NCBI GenBank assembly: GCA_050288705.1
Contig: JBNKEI010000144.1
Span: forward strand, 1 to 38,431
DNA from: JBNKEI01 sp050288705
GTDB taxonomy: Bacteria; Myxococcota; Myxococcia; Myxococcales; UBA5297
DNA length: 38,431 bases
Direction: 5' to 3'
Positions within the stretch are counted from its first letter, which is position 1. Every line of letters starts with the position of its first letter. The notes under the pieces were generated by a model. That model was not told the origin of the DNA. It was given only the letters and a program-made list of their open reading frames with translations, and ran no database searches. Below are positions 24,326-32,743 of this stretch, one piece after another. The position numbers were made by a program, and so were the translations under genes.

Positions 24326-26116
24326 CTAAATTTTATCGATACACTTGCTTGTTGTCTGATCGCATTTGAGTGATACGCAATCTAAATAGTTTGTGCAACT
24401 TTCATCCACTTTACAACCTGCGCCATTAGTTTCTATCTCGACTTCGAAGCCAGGTCTTGATTTAACAGTTTCCAGATATGGTTTAGTTATACCTGGATTT
24501 TTGTTCTCTAAAGATATTTGTTCTGACTTTTGATAACTTACTTTTATTGCTAGGGAGTTGGCAATTGTGCTCCCAATTTTTGTTGCAATCTGTTCCGTGC
24601 TATCGAGATTAAAAATGTCTATAGGTATGTATTCATTTTGAGGTTCTGAACTGCTAACTATTTCGAAAACCTGCTTTTCTTGTACGCTGTCTACTGAGAA
24701 AATTACACCAACTATGTCTTTAGACTTGATATAAATTTTTCCTAGCGCAACACTAGTTTTTTTGATTTCGCACTGAGTGCAAGTCCCGCATGCTTCCATT
24801 ATTTCATTATCGCATTCTTCTTTTATTGTTCCATGTGAATTCAAGAACCCATCACCACATTTGTTGTTTTTGCAGCCTCCGTCGCTTCCGTCGCTGTACT
24901 TGGTTCCATATGGAAGGCAGTCTCCATTGTGGCTATTAGCATTGCCATTATCACACGTTTCCCCCGCGCTTGTGTTTATAGTGCCATCTCCACACCAGCT
25001 CCGTTGGCAATACTTCGTGCAGGTTTTTGATTCGCAGGTGATTTTTCCTTCTCGATCTTTTCCGGCGCCATCGCATTGCTCGCCTATATTAACTTCATCA
25101 ACGATATTGTGGGGATTCACAATGCCATCCCCATGCTTATCCCATTTGCACGTTTTAGCTTCGTCATTGCTTTTGTTACATGTTCCGGTGATATCGGCTA
25201 CATAGTCACATTCTTCGACTTTTGAAGAATCAATTTTGGATATTTCGCGTACATAACCATCCCCACAAAAAGCTTCTCTGCAATTAATACAATCGTCGTA
25301 ATTGTTATCATTTCCGTCGTCACACTGCTCTACACCTTGCTGTATAAACCCATCGCCACAACGCGCGAATTTACATTTCGGACAGCTGCCGGTTTCTATA
25401 TTTTTCCCTGCACCAAGATCGCATTGTTCGTTTTCTAAGACAAATCCGTCGCCACACTTATTCACTTTACACTCAGGAGTACAGGTACCATTGTTATCAG
25501 TTATAAAGTCGCACTCCTCAAATCTATTTTGGTTCTTACTTTTGTTGACCAAACCATCTCCACACTGCGCTAGCCTACATTTGGAGGTGCAATCCTTATT
25601 ATCGCCGTTCTCATTTCCGTCATCGCATTCTTCCTTGTAGGTACCTTTACTATTTATCTTTCGGTCGCCACAGCGTGCTTGTTTGCATTCGGTAGTGCAA
25701 TCACCCTCATCATCATTCTGGTCTCCCTCGTCGCACTCTTCGCCGGCAGTTCGATTTCTTATTCTATCTCCGCACCTACTAACTTTGCAGGTTGCCGTGC
25801 AATTTTTAGTCTCAATTTGATCGTCACATTCTTCGTCAGCTTTCAAATTTATGTATTTGTCCCCACACCTGGCTAGCGTGCAATTATGATTACAGTTTTT
25901 GGTATCGTATTCGCCTTCGTCACATTCTTCACCGTTATCTACAATTCCATCACCGCATGTACCGTTAATACAAAAGTGGGGCGGAATCGATGAGCATTTC
26001 ATTCCCTCGGCGCATATTCTTCCGCCAGGACATTCCACCGTCTGCGATTTCTTGCACCCAGAATCAATAATCAGCATAAAAATAGCAAAACCTGCATAAG
26101 GATAGATCAGTTTCAT
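24326..26116 (-). CDS. Cysteine-rich CGDG-repeat (DUF4215-like) lipoprotein
   Basis: This 596-residue secreted protein starts with a hydrophobic signal and a likely lipidated C21 (IDSGC). Residues about 50-450 hold 11 tandem units of the form CGDGxxN...EECDxGxxN....C, each with several cysteines, the pattern of DUF4215 / Myxococcus cysteine-rich repeats. In the ninth unit the first cysteine is replaced by His (HGDGIVN). A region of about 110 residues with beta-strand character and no cysteines follows, then a C-terminal five-cysteine cluster (CKVDESC...CIDKI). Asp and Asn richness suggests calcium binding. AGGGG lies 6 bases before the ATG. It is probably a stiff surface stalk or adhesin. Operon position: after TPR-PEGA by 9 bases. 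Confidence 0.8.
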   Translation of the reverse strand: MKLIYPYAGFAIFMLIIDSGCKKSQTVECPGGRICAEGMKCSSIPPHFCINGTCGDGIVDNGEECDEGEYDTKNCNHNCTLARCGDKYINLKADEECDDQIETKNCTATCKVSRCGDRIRNRTAGEECDEGDQNDDEGDCTTECKQARCGDRKINSKGTYKEECDDGNENGDNKDCTSKCRLAQCGDGLVNKSKNQNRFEECDFITDNNGTCTPECKVNKCGDGFVLENEQCDLGAGKNIETGSCPKCKFARCGDGFIQQGVEQCDDGNDNNYDDCINCREAFCGDGYVREISKIDSSKVEECDYVADITGTCNKSNDEAKTCKWDKHGDGIVNPHNIVDEVNIGEQCDGAGKDREGKITCESKTCTKYCQRSWCGDGTINTSAGETCDNGNANSHNGDCLPYGTKYSDGSDGGCKNNKCGDGFLNSHGTIKEECDNEIMEACGTCTQCEIKKTSVALGKIYIKSKDIVGVIFSVDSVQEKQVFEIVSSSEPQNEYIPIDIFNLDSTEQIATKIGSTIANSLAIKVSYQKSEQISLENKNPGITKPYLETVKSRPGFEVEIETNGAGCKVDESCTNYLDCVSLKCDQTTSKCIDKI

Positions 26117-26125
26117 ATTTATCCC

Positions 26126-27151
26126 CTAAAAACTAAGCGTTGCCAGGAAGCCAGAATGATGCCCGTTGGAGGTCGGTATAAAATTGAATGAAATCGGCGT
26201 CTTTTTTGGTATATCGCTATAAGCACGAATAAACGGGCGCGGTCGATTCAAATAGGTAAATACTGCACCAGTGATCAGCGCAGCGCCACCTACCGCGTAA
26301 GCACCTATTCCTAGTTTTTGCATTAACGCCCCATTGTCGAGCTTGGAAGAAAAATCTCTTGCGTTACATCCATCTTTGCTTTTACATTCATGTGCGGAGA
26401 TTTTATCGTAATCACGAATCTGCTGATTTCCCAAATAATGCAATCCACCTCCCGCAAGCGCGATTACTGCCCCGGCACCCACCAATGCCCATGGTTTCCA
26501 AGCAGGCCAGCGTCGACGCATTTCGGTTAGTTCTTCTAGAGTTTTTAATTGCAGATATAGGTCGAAATTCGCGCCACCTTCCAGTAGTCGGCTAACTTCA
26601 TTGGTTACGTAGCCCTCCTTAGAAGCTTTTATGCTGTGCGGTCCAGGTCTAATTATGTCTTCGAACTTTCCTGGTGCATTGAATAAGTGCCGACCATCCA
26701 TTAGCACGTGTGCTCCGCGAACGTCGCACTGAATTCGTACTCGCACCAATTGGGTTTCCAAAAGCGCTAAATAGTTCTTTGCCTGTTCGAATCTTTCTTT
26801 GCTCAATTGTTCCAAACCACCATTAATTGCCGCAGTCAGGTGCCGGTACATTTCAATTGGCCGGTCAAGATTAATTAAAGCGACTGCCAAATTATAGCGA
26901 ATAGCAGGGTGGTTCCATCGTTTAAGCGCCGCGGTATACTTTTTTGCTGCGGTTATGCAAATTGATTCTTTCATGAGAGAATTACCGCTGGCGAAAAGCT
27001 CCCGAGCTATTTGTTTATCTTCTTCGCTTACTCCTTTTGACCATGGATGTGATTCTTTTAGCTCTCTAACAATAGGTTCTTGTTTGGCTTCTTGGGCGGC
27101 CGTTGGTAGTGCAATAATTAGAATGAAAAACACTGTTAAAAATTTAATCAT
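26126..27151 (-). CDS. TPR-PEGA protein with two C-terminal membrane helices
   Basis: From ATG 27151 (AAGG four bases upstream) the protein has 341 residues. A signal peptide (cleaved near TAAQ, residue 20) precedes a TPR-like helical region at about 40-130. A PEGA domain follows at about 137-190 (VLMDGRHLFNAPG ... IRPGPHSIKASKEGY). Two Gly/Ala-rich membrane helices lie near 219-241 and 279-301, with two cysteines in the loop between (EC-KSKDGC). The C-terminus runs PTSNGHHSGFLATLSF. PEGA domains are surface or periplasmic modules often next to kinases. The protein follows the kinase gene by 7 bases, so it likely acts with it. The longer in-frame TTG start at 27178 overlaps the kinase and is not used here. 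Confidence 0.75.
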   Translation of the reverse strand: MIKFLTVFFILIIALPTAAQEAKQEPIVRELKESHPWSKGVSEEDKQIARELFASGNSLMKESICITAAKKYTAALKRWNHPAIRYNLAVALINLDRPIEMYRHLTAAINGGLEQLSKERFEQAKNYLALLETQLVRVRIQCDVRGAHVLMDGRHLFNAPGKFEDIIRPGPHSIKASKEGYVTNEVSRLLEGGANFDLYLQLKTLEELTEMRRRWPAWKPWALVGAGAVIALAGGGLHYLGNQQIRDYDKISAHECKSKDGCNARDFSSKLDNGALMQKLGIGAYAVGGAALITGAVFTYLNRPRPFIRAYSDIPKKTPISFNFIPTSNGHHSGFLATLSF

Positions 27152-27158
27152 AACGCCT

Positions 27159-30100
27159 TCAATCCTCGATTTCTTCAAATAATGGACTTCCGAATTGTTC
27201 CTGAAGGCGCCTAACCCGTTCTTTTTCTTGTTGCAGCGTTACTTCCAATCGCTGAGCGGCAACTAAGGCTTCCTCGCGCGCCTCTTTAGCCTTTCTCGAA
27301 TTCTCATTGGCAATACGTCTTGCTATCTCGGTTCTTTTAAGAGCGTCTAATAGTTCTTTATTTTTTTCTTGTAGTTGTAGGCTCATATCTTGAGCCTGTT
27401 TTGCTGCTAGCGCGCGTTCGTGTTCTTTATGTTGGACCTTTTCCAGGTTTTTTCGTGCCTCGGTTTCTGCTTTTTTTGCCATACCTGCTTGAAGCAAAGC
27501 GGTAGCTTCCGCCTTCTTAGCGATTTCTTTAGCGCGCATTGCTACTCCCGCCTGTTCTACTGCTTTTCGCTGGGCGGCAATGGTTATTATTGCCACAATG
27601 GCTGCGGTTATTGCTAAGGTTGCTAGAAACACTATTCCGGCAACTAAATAAAAATGTCGTCGTCGTGCGGTCTTGGATTTTTCGGCGAGAACAGCTTCCA
27701 GAAAAGACTTTTCTAAGTCAGTTAGCTCGCCTCGATAGCGTTTCTCAAATCGACTAGCTTCGTCAACTATTTCTCCTCGCCATAGCAAACCATTATCCCG
27801 TTTGTTGGCTTGCCATTGCCTGGCGGAAGTGCGTAACTGTTCAATAAAAATCGTGTCTTCGCTATTCTTTTCCAACCATTGCAAAAGGGTGTTCCAGCCA
27901 CTAATTAAGCATTCGTGAACAATTTCTACTGTTCGGTAGCCTGCGTTAGTTTGAATTACTAATAGCCGTGACTGAACTAGCTTTTCCAGCACCTGACTAA
28001 AATTGGATTTGCTTGCGGATAATCCTTCCAAATCCTCTACCGGAACAATGGCGCGAGTACGTTCAGGGGTAATTAATCGCAGGAAAATATTTTGAACTAG
28101 CTTTTGATTTTTTAATGACAACTCATTGAGTACTTGATCTGCATGCCGCGAAAGGGCGCCGCTGATCCCCCCCATGTACTGATAGCTGGACAGAGTAAGC
28201 ATTTTGCGGGAAGGATCACGTTCGCGCCAAAGTTGGCTGGCGGTAAATCCCAGAAAGGGAAGCGCGCCAGGGGTAACTTGAAGGTGCGCAATCATATCTT
28301 CCACAATGCCATTTTCGAATTGGTATCCCGCTGCATCGGCTGGTTGCTCAAGCGCTTGGCGAAGGCCTTCGGGGGTCAGCGACCCGAGAAAGAAAAGTCC
28401 ATTCTTGGAAATTTCCTCTAATAAAAGCGGGCTCTCAGCTGCCAGCTTATCTAGATAATCGGTACGTAACGCAATGGCCATGCGTACTGGGGAAACGGGA
28501 TCATCGGCAATGCTACATAAACATGCGGAGAAAGCGCTGCGCTGCTCTTGGTCGGAATGAGTAAAAAGCTCTTCAAACTGGTCAACTAGAAAAAGAATTT
28601 TGCAGTTTTGTTGTTTAGCATACTTGCGCACTATTGAACCCGCAAAACCTGGTTCGGTCTTTAGGCGAGAAACAATTTTTTGTTCCTCTTGGAGGTCACC
28701 TGCGACCGTACAGGAGGTAATTCCCGTCATGCTCCAAAGTGCGTAGGTCAAATTGCTTAAAGGGGAAATTCCCGGACGAATAGTAAATACTTCCCACCGC
28801 TCTCCGGAATGTTTTATGCGGTGAGCAAGTCCTCCTCTTAAGAAAGATGATTTTCCTATTCCGCTGGGCCCTACTATTGCCATCATTGACTGGTCAGCAA
28901 GACGACTCATTGCTGTTGCCAATTCTTTTTCACGCCCGTAAAAACGGCTAGCATCTGATTCCTGGAAAGGAACTAGCCCGGCAAAGGGGGATTCGTCTAG
29001 TTTGATTTCGCGGGTGGCTTTTCCTGGCAGGTATGGTTCCAAGGCCCTAAGTAAAGTAATCGCATCGGGTACTCGTTCGGATTTTTTCTTTTTGAGGCAC
29101 CAATCCACTGCTTGGATAAGACCTTTGGGAAGTAGAGGGGCAAAATTTTCCAAGCTAGGCATTGGTTTATCAAGCTGAGACACCACCGCAAACTGCATGC
29201 CTTTAAGATCGCCCAGCGGATGTGTTCCGGTTAGTAAGCCAAATAAGACTATTCCGATTGACCAGAGATCGGATTGCTGATCAGTTTCGCTCAATCCCTG
29301 CCATTGTTCGGGCGGCATGTAAGCAGGAGTACCCAATAGCAAACTATTGTTAGTAAGCGCGTCGGCTAGCTCGGAATCAAGAGGTGCTTGCAATGGCAAT
29401 TGCCGGGGCTCAACTCGCTGGCGTTTGGCAATGCCAAAATCGAGGATTTTTTCGCCTGATTCAGTTACCAGAATATTTTCCGGCTTAATATCACGATGAA
29501 CAATTCCTTGATTGTGGGCAAAAGATAGTCCTTTGAGTATGGAAACAATGATTTTGACTGCTCTACTGGGAGGCATTGGTTGCCCCCCTGCTAATTGTTT
29601 CAGGTTTTGGCCGTCGATGTATTCCAAAACCATATACGGACGACCATCTATCTCGTCCACCTCATGAATAGTGACAATAGATTCGTGGCCGCATAGGCCC
29701 GCGGTTACTCGGGACTCAACAATGAATCGTTCTACTGCTTTTGGTTCTAGCTCGGCAGTGAGAAATTTTATGGCTACTTTACGGCCGAGCTTGTTATCAC
29801 GGGCAAGATAGACACACCCCATTCCGCCTTCGCCTAAAATTCTTAATAGCTCGTAGTTACGAAATGTAGCTCCCGGGCAGGGCTCCCACCGTTTAACTGA
29901 ATTTGATTTATTGTGGGGCAAGTCGTGGGACAAATTTTCTTTTGCTTGGGAAGATAAGGGGTGAAAACAAATACTCTTGCCAGTGACACCTTTGGTATTG
30001 AAGGAAATTAGATCAATTGCTGGTGGCTGCTTTTTGTGGTTGTCTCTCAGAGTTAGGTTGGTATCGGTACGATTACTGTATACAGCTTCCGGCTGAACCT

Positions 30101-30188
30101 CAATTTCCTGGGGAAGCATTTCCGTCATTGAAATTGAAGCGGTTGCTGAATGTAATTCGGGATGCAATATGGCTTTTTTAGGCGACAT
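27159..30188 (-). CDS. Ser/Thr protein kinase fused to STAND-type ATPase, membrane helix and coiled coil
   Basis: From ATG 30188 the protein has 1009 residues. A Ser/Thr-rich N-terminal extension (1-110) is followed by a Hanks-type kinase at about 113-387 with GEGGMG, Lys141 (VAIKFL), HRDIKPEN (Asp233), DFG (Asp250) and GTPAYMPPE, all intact, so it should be active. Residues about 405-770 form an nSTAND1-type ATPase: FYGREKEL, Walker A GPSGIGKSS at 440-448, and Walker B ILFLVDQFEELF at 531-542. A membrane helix lies at about 846-872. The remaining 135 residues are a charged, Ala/Glu/Lys-rich coiled coil, probably periplasmic. Related proteins usually carry WD40 repeats after the helix; here there are none. 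GGGAGGG precedes the ATG. First gene of cluster A. Confidence 0.88.
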   Translation of the reverse strand: MSPKKAILHPELHSATASISMTEMLPQEIEVQPEAVYSNRTDTNLTLRDNHKKQPPAIDLISFNTKGVTGKSICFHPLSSQAKENLSHDLPHNKSNSVKRWEPCPGATFRNYELLRILGEGGMGCVYLARDNKLGRKVAIKFLTAELEPKAVERFIVESRVTAGLCGHESIVTIHEVDEIDGRPYMVLEYIDGQNLKQLAGGQPMPPSRAVKIIVSILKGLSFAHNQGIVHRDIKPENILVTESGEKILDFGIAKRQRVEPRQLPLQAPLDSELADALTNNSLLLGTPAYMPPEQWQGLSETDQQSDLWSIGIVLFGLLTGTHPLGDLKGMQFAVVSQLDKPMPSLENFAPLLPKGLIQAVDWCLKKKKSERVPDAITLLRALEPYLPGKATREIKLDESPFAGLVPFQESDASRFYGREKELATAMSRLADQSMMAIVGPSGIGKSSFLRGGLAHRIKHSGERWEVFTIRPGISPLSNLTYALWSMTGITSCTVAGDLQEEQKIVSRLKTEPGFAGSIVRKYAKQQNCKILFLVDQFEELFTHSDQEQRSAFSACLCSIADDPVSPVRMAIALRTDYLDKLAAESPLLLEEISKNGLFFLGSLTPEGLRQALEQPADAAGYQFENGIVEDMIAHLQVTPGALPFLGFTASQLWRERDPSRKMLTLSSYQYMGGISGALSRHADQVLNELSLKNQKLVQNIFLRLITPERTRAIVPVEDLEGLSASKSNFSQVLEKLVQSRLLVIQTNAGYRTVEIVHECLISGWNTLLQWLEKNSEDTIFIEQLRTSARQWQANKRDNGLLWRGEIVDEASRFEKRYRGELTDLEKSFLEAVLAEKSKTARRRHFYLVAGIVFLATLAITAAIVAIITIAAQRKAVEQAGVAMRAKEIAKKAEATALLQAGMAKKAETEARKNLEKVQHKEHERALAAKQAQDMSLQLQEKNKELLDALKRTEIARRIANENSRKAKEAREEALVAAQRLEVTLQQEKERVRRLQEQFGSPLFEEIED

Positions 30189-30207
30189 AAACCCTCCCTT
30201 CATTTCC

Positions 30208-30238
30208 TATAAACGTTCAGCAATCCATGGCTTGTCAA
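30208..30238 (-). promoter_or_regulatory. Candidate promoter of the kinase gene
   Basis: On the - strand TTGACA (30238-30233) and TTTATA (30213-30208) are separated by 19 bases. Transcription would begin near 30201, giving a short leader that contains GGGAGGG and ending before ATG 30188. The spacing is longer than optimal. If right, the ATG at 30203 could not be the start. Confidence 0.3.
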
Positions 30239-30456
30239 AAAACAGTAACAAAACAGCTCATAAAGTTATCAATGTTTCTGCTGAAGTCAACTTTGAGATA
30301 GTTCAAGTTGTTTTCATATTAGTAAGAAACAGTCAATGTATTTTTCTTGTTTATCTAGCATGATCGGCGCTGAAGCCAATCAATGCGAGAAGATAGGGAA
30401 TAGGTTTTCTCCTACTAAAAGAAAATAGGCTCCATCTTTTTACTCCAGAAGAGAAC

Positions 30457-30831
30457 CTAGTGAGAATTGAGCATTACGGCTAAATCGAGCAGGCCAACTT
30501 CGTTCAGTTTCGCAGTAGAGTAGCCTTCTCGTGCTATCAAGGTTTCTGGTCGTAATTTCTCTTTGCGACGGTCGGAGAATAAGAAAATAATGTAGGAACA
30601 GGTAGGGCAAACTGCTTCTTCCAGCAGTGGTGCATCTTGAACCTACACATAGCACCAATCATTGGCAATTCGCAAAATATTGCGTCCATCGGCTGCACGG
30701 CACAAGCCACCTTGGAATGCAGCCAAGACTCCCGGATGCTCAACAGGCTGTTTGTCGCAAAACCACCTACATTGTTGATCGATGGCAATTTCCCAATTTT
30801 GCCCACTGATTTCTGCTGATCGTTTTCTCAT
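30457..30831 (-). pseudogene. DUF1285-like gene interrupted by one in-frame amber codon
   Basis: Reading from ATG 30831 (AGAGG just upstream) gives 62 codons, then TAG at 30645-30643, then 61 more sense codons in the same frame to a final TAG at 30457. Both halves look like one protein: the first contains IAIDQQCRWFCDKQPVEH and ends at DWCYV, the second begins VQDAPLLEE. The junction resembles the (I/V)xVEDAPF segment of DUF1285 proteins, with the stop where Glu or another residue would be. A single base change (for example GAG to TAG) explains it. Alternatives are read-through, sequencing error, or two short ORFs. The family call is tentative; the interruption is directly visible. Confidence 0.55.
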
Positions 30832-30880
30832 AATCCTCTAAGATGCTATCCGAAAACTAAACCTTCTAGGGATAAAAAAC

Positions 30881-31252
30881 ATGAAATTTCGATTTCTTCA
30901 TAATAATTTTAATGTGCTCAATCTAGAAAAAAGCATCGAGTTTTACCGAGAAGCCTTGGGATTGGAGAAGTCAGGTGAGATAGACGCTCCTGACGGTTCC
31001 TTTCGCATTGTTTTTTTGAAAGACGGTGATAGCGAGCATAAATTGGAGCTAACCTGGCTGCGAGACCGCCAAGAACCCTATTCTCTTGGCGACAATGAAT
31101 TCCATTTAGCATTGAGTGTTGATGACTATTCTCTTGCGCATGAGAAACATAAAAAAATGGGGTGCATTGTTTATGAAAACCAGTCGATGGGATTGTATTT
31201 TATTCGCGATCCTGATGGATATTGGATAGAAATACTACCCTTGCGCCGATAG
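30881..31252 (+). CDS. gloA: Lactoylglutathione lyase/VOC-fold glyoxalase
   Basis: This 123-residue protein belongs to the glyoxalase I family of the VOC superfamily and would detoxify methylglyoxal as its glutathione hemithioacetal. Metal ligands in GloA order are visible: His7 (FRFLHNNF), Glu at HKLELTW near 60, His at EFHLALSV near 75, and Glu at YWIEILP near 118. FYREALGLE and RDPDGYWIE match the family well. An AGGG lies nine bases before the ATG. The gene is divergent from the interrupted DUF1285-like gene with only 49 bases between them. Nickel dependence is a guess from the short form. Confidence 0.88.
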   Translation: MKFRFLHNNFNVLNLEKSIEFYREALGLEKSGEIDAPDGSFRIVFLKDGDSEHKLELTWLRDRQEPYSLGDNEFHLALSVDDYSLAHEKHKKMGCIVYENQSMGLYFIRDPDGYWIEILPLRR

Positions 31253-31285
31253 AAACCAAAGTAGTTATTTGCGCGCATAAGGCAC

Positions 31286-31349
31286 TTGACCCCGCTTTGG
31301 CTTGCCAACTAGTTTTTAATATCAACAACAACTAGGACGCTGGGGTCAA
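31286..31349 (+). promoter_or_regulatory. Distant inverted repeat covering the ribosome site of the lipoprotein gene
   Basis: TTGACCCC at 31286-31293 is the exact complement of GGGGTCAA at 31342-31349. The right arm contains the GGGG that would serve as Shine-Dalgarno and abuts the ATG at 31351. In RNA the two would form an 8-pair stem (nine with a G-U pair) closing a 48-base loop and hiding the ribosome site. It could be a translational control element or, since TTGACC resembles a -35 box, coincidence. Confidence 0.3.
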
Positions 31350-31350
31350 A

Positions 31351-32673
31351 ATGATAAGCACTCGCAAATTTTTGATACTTTTGGTAGTAGGATGCTGTTG
31401 GGCAATAGGTTGTGGCAGTAGCGACAATGATAATGACGACAATATCGACGAGGATAATGAAAACTCGAAAGTAGTTATTCAAGGAGATGTTGCCTGGTTT
31501 GCGGGAATTGGTGATTATTCCGGCGAAGAGCTTACTCAGACAGAAATGCTAACCGCAGCAGCAGCGGCAACATCTCTGGTAGCGGGAGACGAAGATGCGC
31601 TTTCGCAAGTTCCCGAAGGCGATCAGGAAGAAATGCTATCACTTGCTCTTGCAGTTCGACCTAGTTATAGCAAAGGTCCATTGGCAGACTGCAGAACACG
31701 AGGAATCGAGGGGCGGACAATAGGGTTGGATTATTCTAACTGTAATGTTGCAAATGGTAAAATTTTTGTTTCCAGAGAAGGTCCGGTAGGCGACAAATAT
31801 TTTGTGGCCGATTTCCAAGCCGGTTTTGAGTTTCGGGGCCTGAATGTGGAAGGAAAAGTAGAGCTAAAACGGCGTACGGGAGAGAATTCTTTTGATATTC
31901 GCATTCGAAAAGAAGGTGAGTTTCATATAGGCCGTATTCATAATGGCAAGAAGCACCGGGCATTGGTGTTGTTAGTGGGTATTATGAGGATTAAAGATAA
32001 TGGGTACGAATTACAGATTCTAAAAGACGCAGAAAACAGCCGCTTGACTGGAAATCCTTCATGGCAAGACGTTGATATTCAATTAGGCGATAACTCATTG
32101 TCATTGTATTCCTCTTCCGCTTCGAGTCTTCTTTTTCCTCTAAATTTTGCTAGCTGTCTTTGCCCTCAGTCAGGAAAATTGGAAGTAGGAGGCAAGTTAG
32201 AACAAGTACCTTTGCAATTTAGAGACCAATCAAATGGATTAGCCACCGCGCTTGCTAACGCCCTTGCTGGAAGAAATTATAAGGACACGGTAATGACCGC
32301 GTTTGAAGGCTTTTCTCTAGATATTACTCAGTCGCTTCCAGGAGAAATATCTTACGAATTCGGGCAAGCCTGTGGAGAACCGACCACCGTAATTGGAAAT
32401 CTTCCAGCAATAAAAATTCCGGTAAAACCTGAAAGCACGGTATGCCCTCTAGAATCGGGAAAATCTTTGATGTCTAAGGTAGACGAAATTTTGGCTAGTT
32501 TATCTATAGAACCGGCAGATAGAACTTTAGTTTCCAATGCTATTCAGACTTATCTGCTCTCCAAAGCAGATCAAGATGGATGCTTTCAATTGAATCCCAG
32601 CCAGGTGATAGCCAAGGTGCAGGAAAAAATCCAGGCTGCTTTGGACTGGAACATTTGTAAACCACAAGATTAG
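31351..32673 (+). CDS. Lipoprotein of unknown function
   Basis: The 440-residue protein has a signal peptide with a lipobox ending WAIGC, so Cys21 is probably lipidated. A short Asp/Asn-rich linker (residues 24-40) follows. The mature part contains scattered cysteines (CRTRG near 113, SNC near 130, SCLCPQSG near 269, CGEP near 340, VCPLESG near 364, DGCF, and the final ICKPQD) and alternating polar/hydrophobic strands, suggesting a beta-rich disulfide-stabilised domain. The C-terminal 80 residues are helical. I recognise no family. It stands between a glyoxalase gene and the convergent cluster B, and a strong terminator follows its stop. Confidence 0.7.
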   Translation: MISTRKFLILLVVGCCWAIGCGSSDNDNDDNIDEDNENSKVVIQGDVAWFAGIGDYSGEELTQTEMLTAAAAATSLVAGDEDALSQVPEGDQEEMLSLALAVRPSYSKGPLADCRTRGIEGRTIGLDYSNCNVANGKIFVSREGPVGDKYFVADFQAGFEFRGLNVEGKVELKRRTGENSFDIRIRKEGEFHIGRIHNGKKHRALVLLVGIMRIKDNGYELQILKDAENSRLTGNPSWQDVDIQLGDNSLSLYSSSASSLLFPLNFASCLCPQSGKLEVGGKLEQVPLQFRDQSNGLATALANALAGRNYKDTVMTAFEGFSLDITQSLPGEISYEFGQACGEPTTVIGNLPAIKIPVKPESTVCPLESGKSLMSKVDEILASLSIEPADRTLVSNAIQTYLLSKADQDGCFQLNPSQVIAKVQEKIQAALDWNICKPQD

Positions 32674-32688
32674 GGGCTGTCAGGACCC

Positions 32689-32740
32689 TCACCCTAGCCA
32701 TTTCTCCCTGGGAAAGGCTAGGGGTGAAGTGTGTTTTCTT
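32689..32740 (+). terminator. Long-stem terminator with REP-like arms
   Basis: TCACCCTAGCC at 32689-32699 pairs with GGCTAGGGGTGA at 32716-32727 (one bulged G) and is followed by GTGTTTTCTT. It should end transcription of the lipoprotein gene. The arms (CCCTCACCC...GGGGTGA) resemble the CCCTCACC-type palindromes that recur between genes in many Proteobacteria, so it may be a decayed REP element. On the other strand there is no T tract. Confidence 0.6.
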
Positions 32741-32743
32741 AGC

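Noticed and set aside
24777..25205. Long + strand open frame opposite the CGDG-repeat gene
   Set aside because: Its Ser/His/Pro-rich repeats are the reverse complement of the CGDG units, so it is a shadow.
30643..30645. TAG as a pyrrolysine codon
   Set aside because: No pyl genes or methylamine methyltransferase features are in the window, and a nonsense mutation is simpler.
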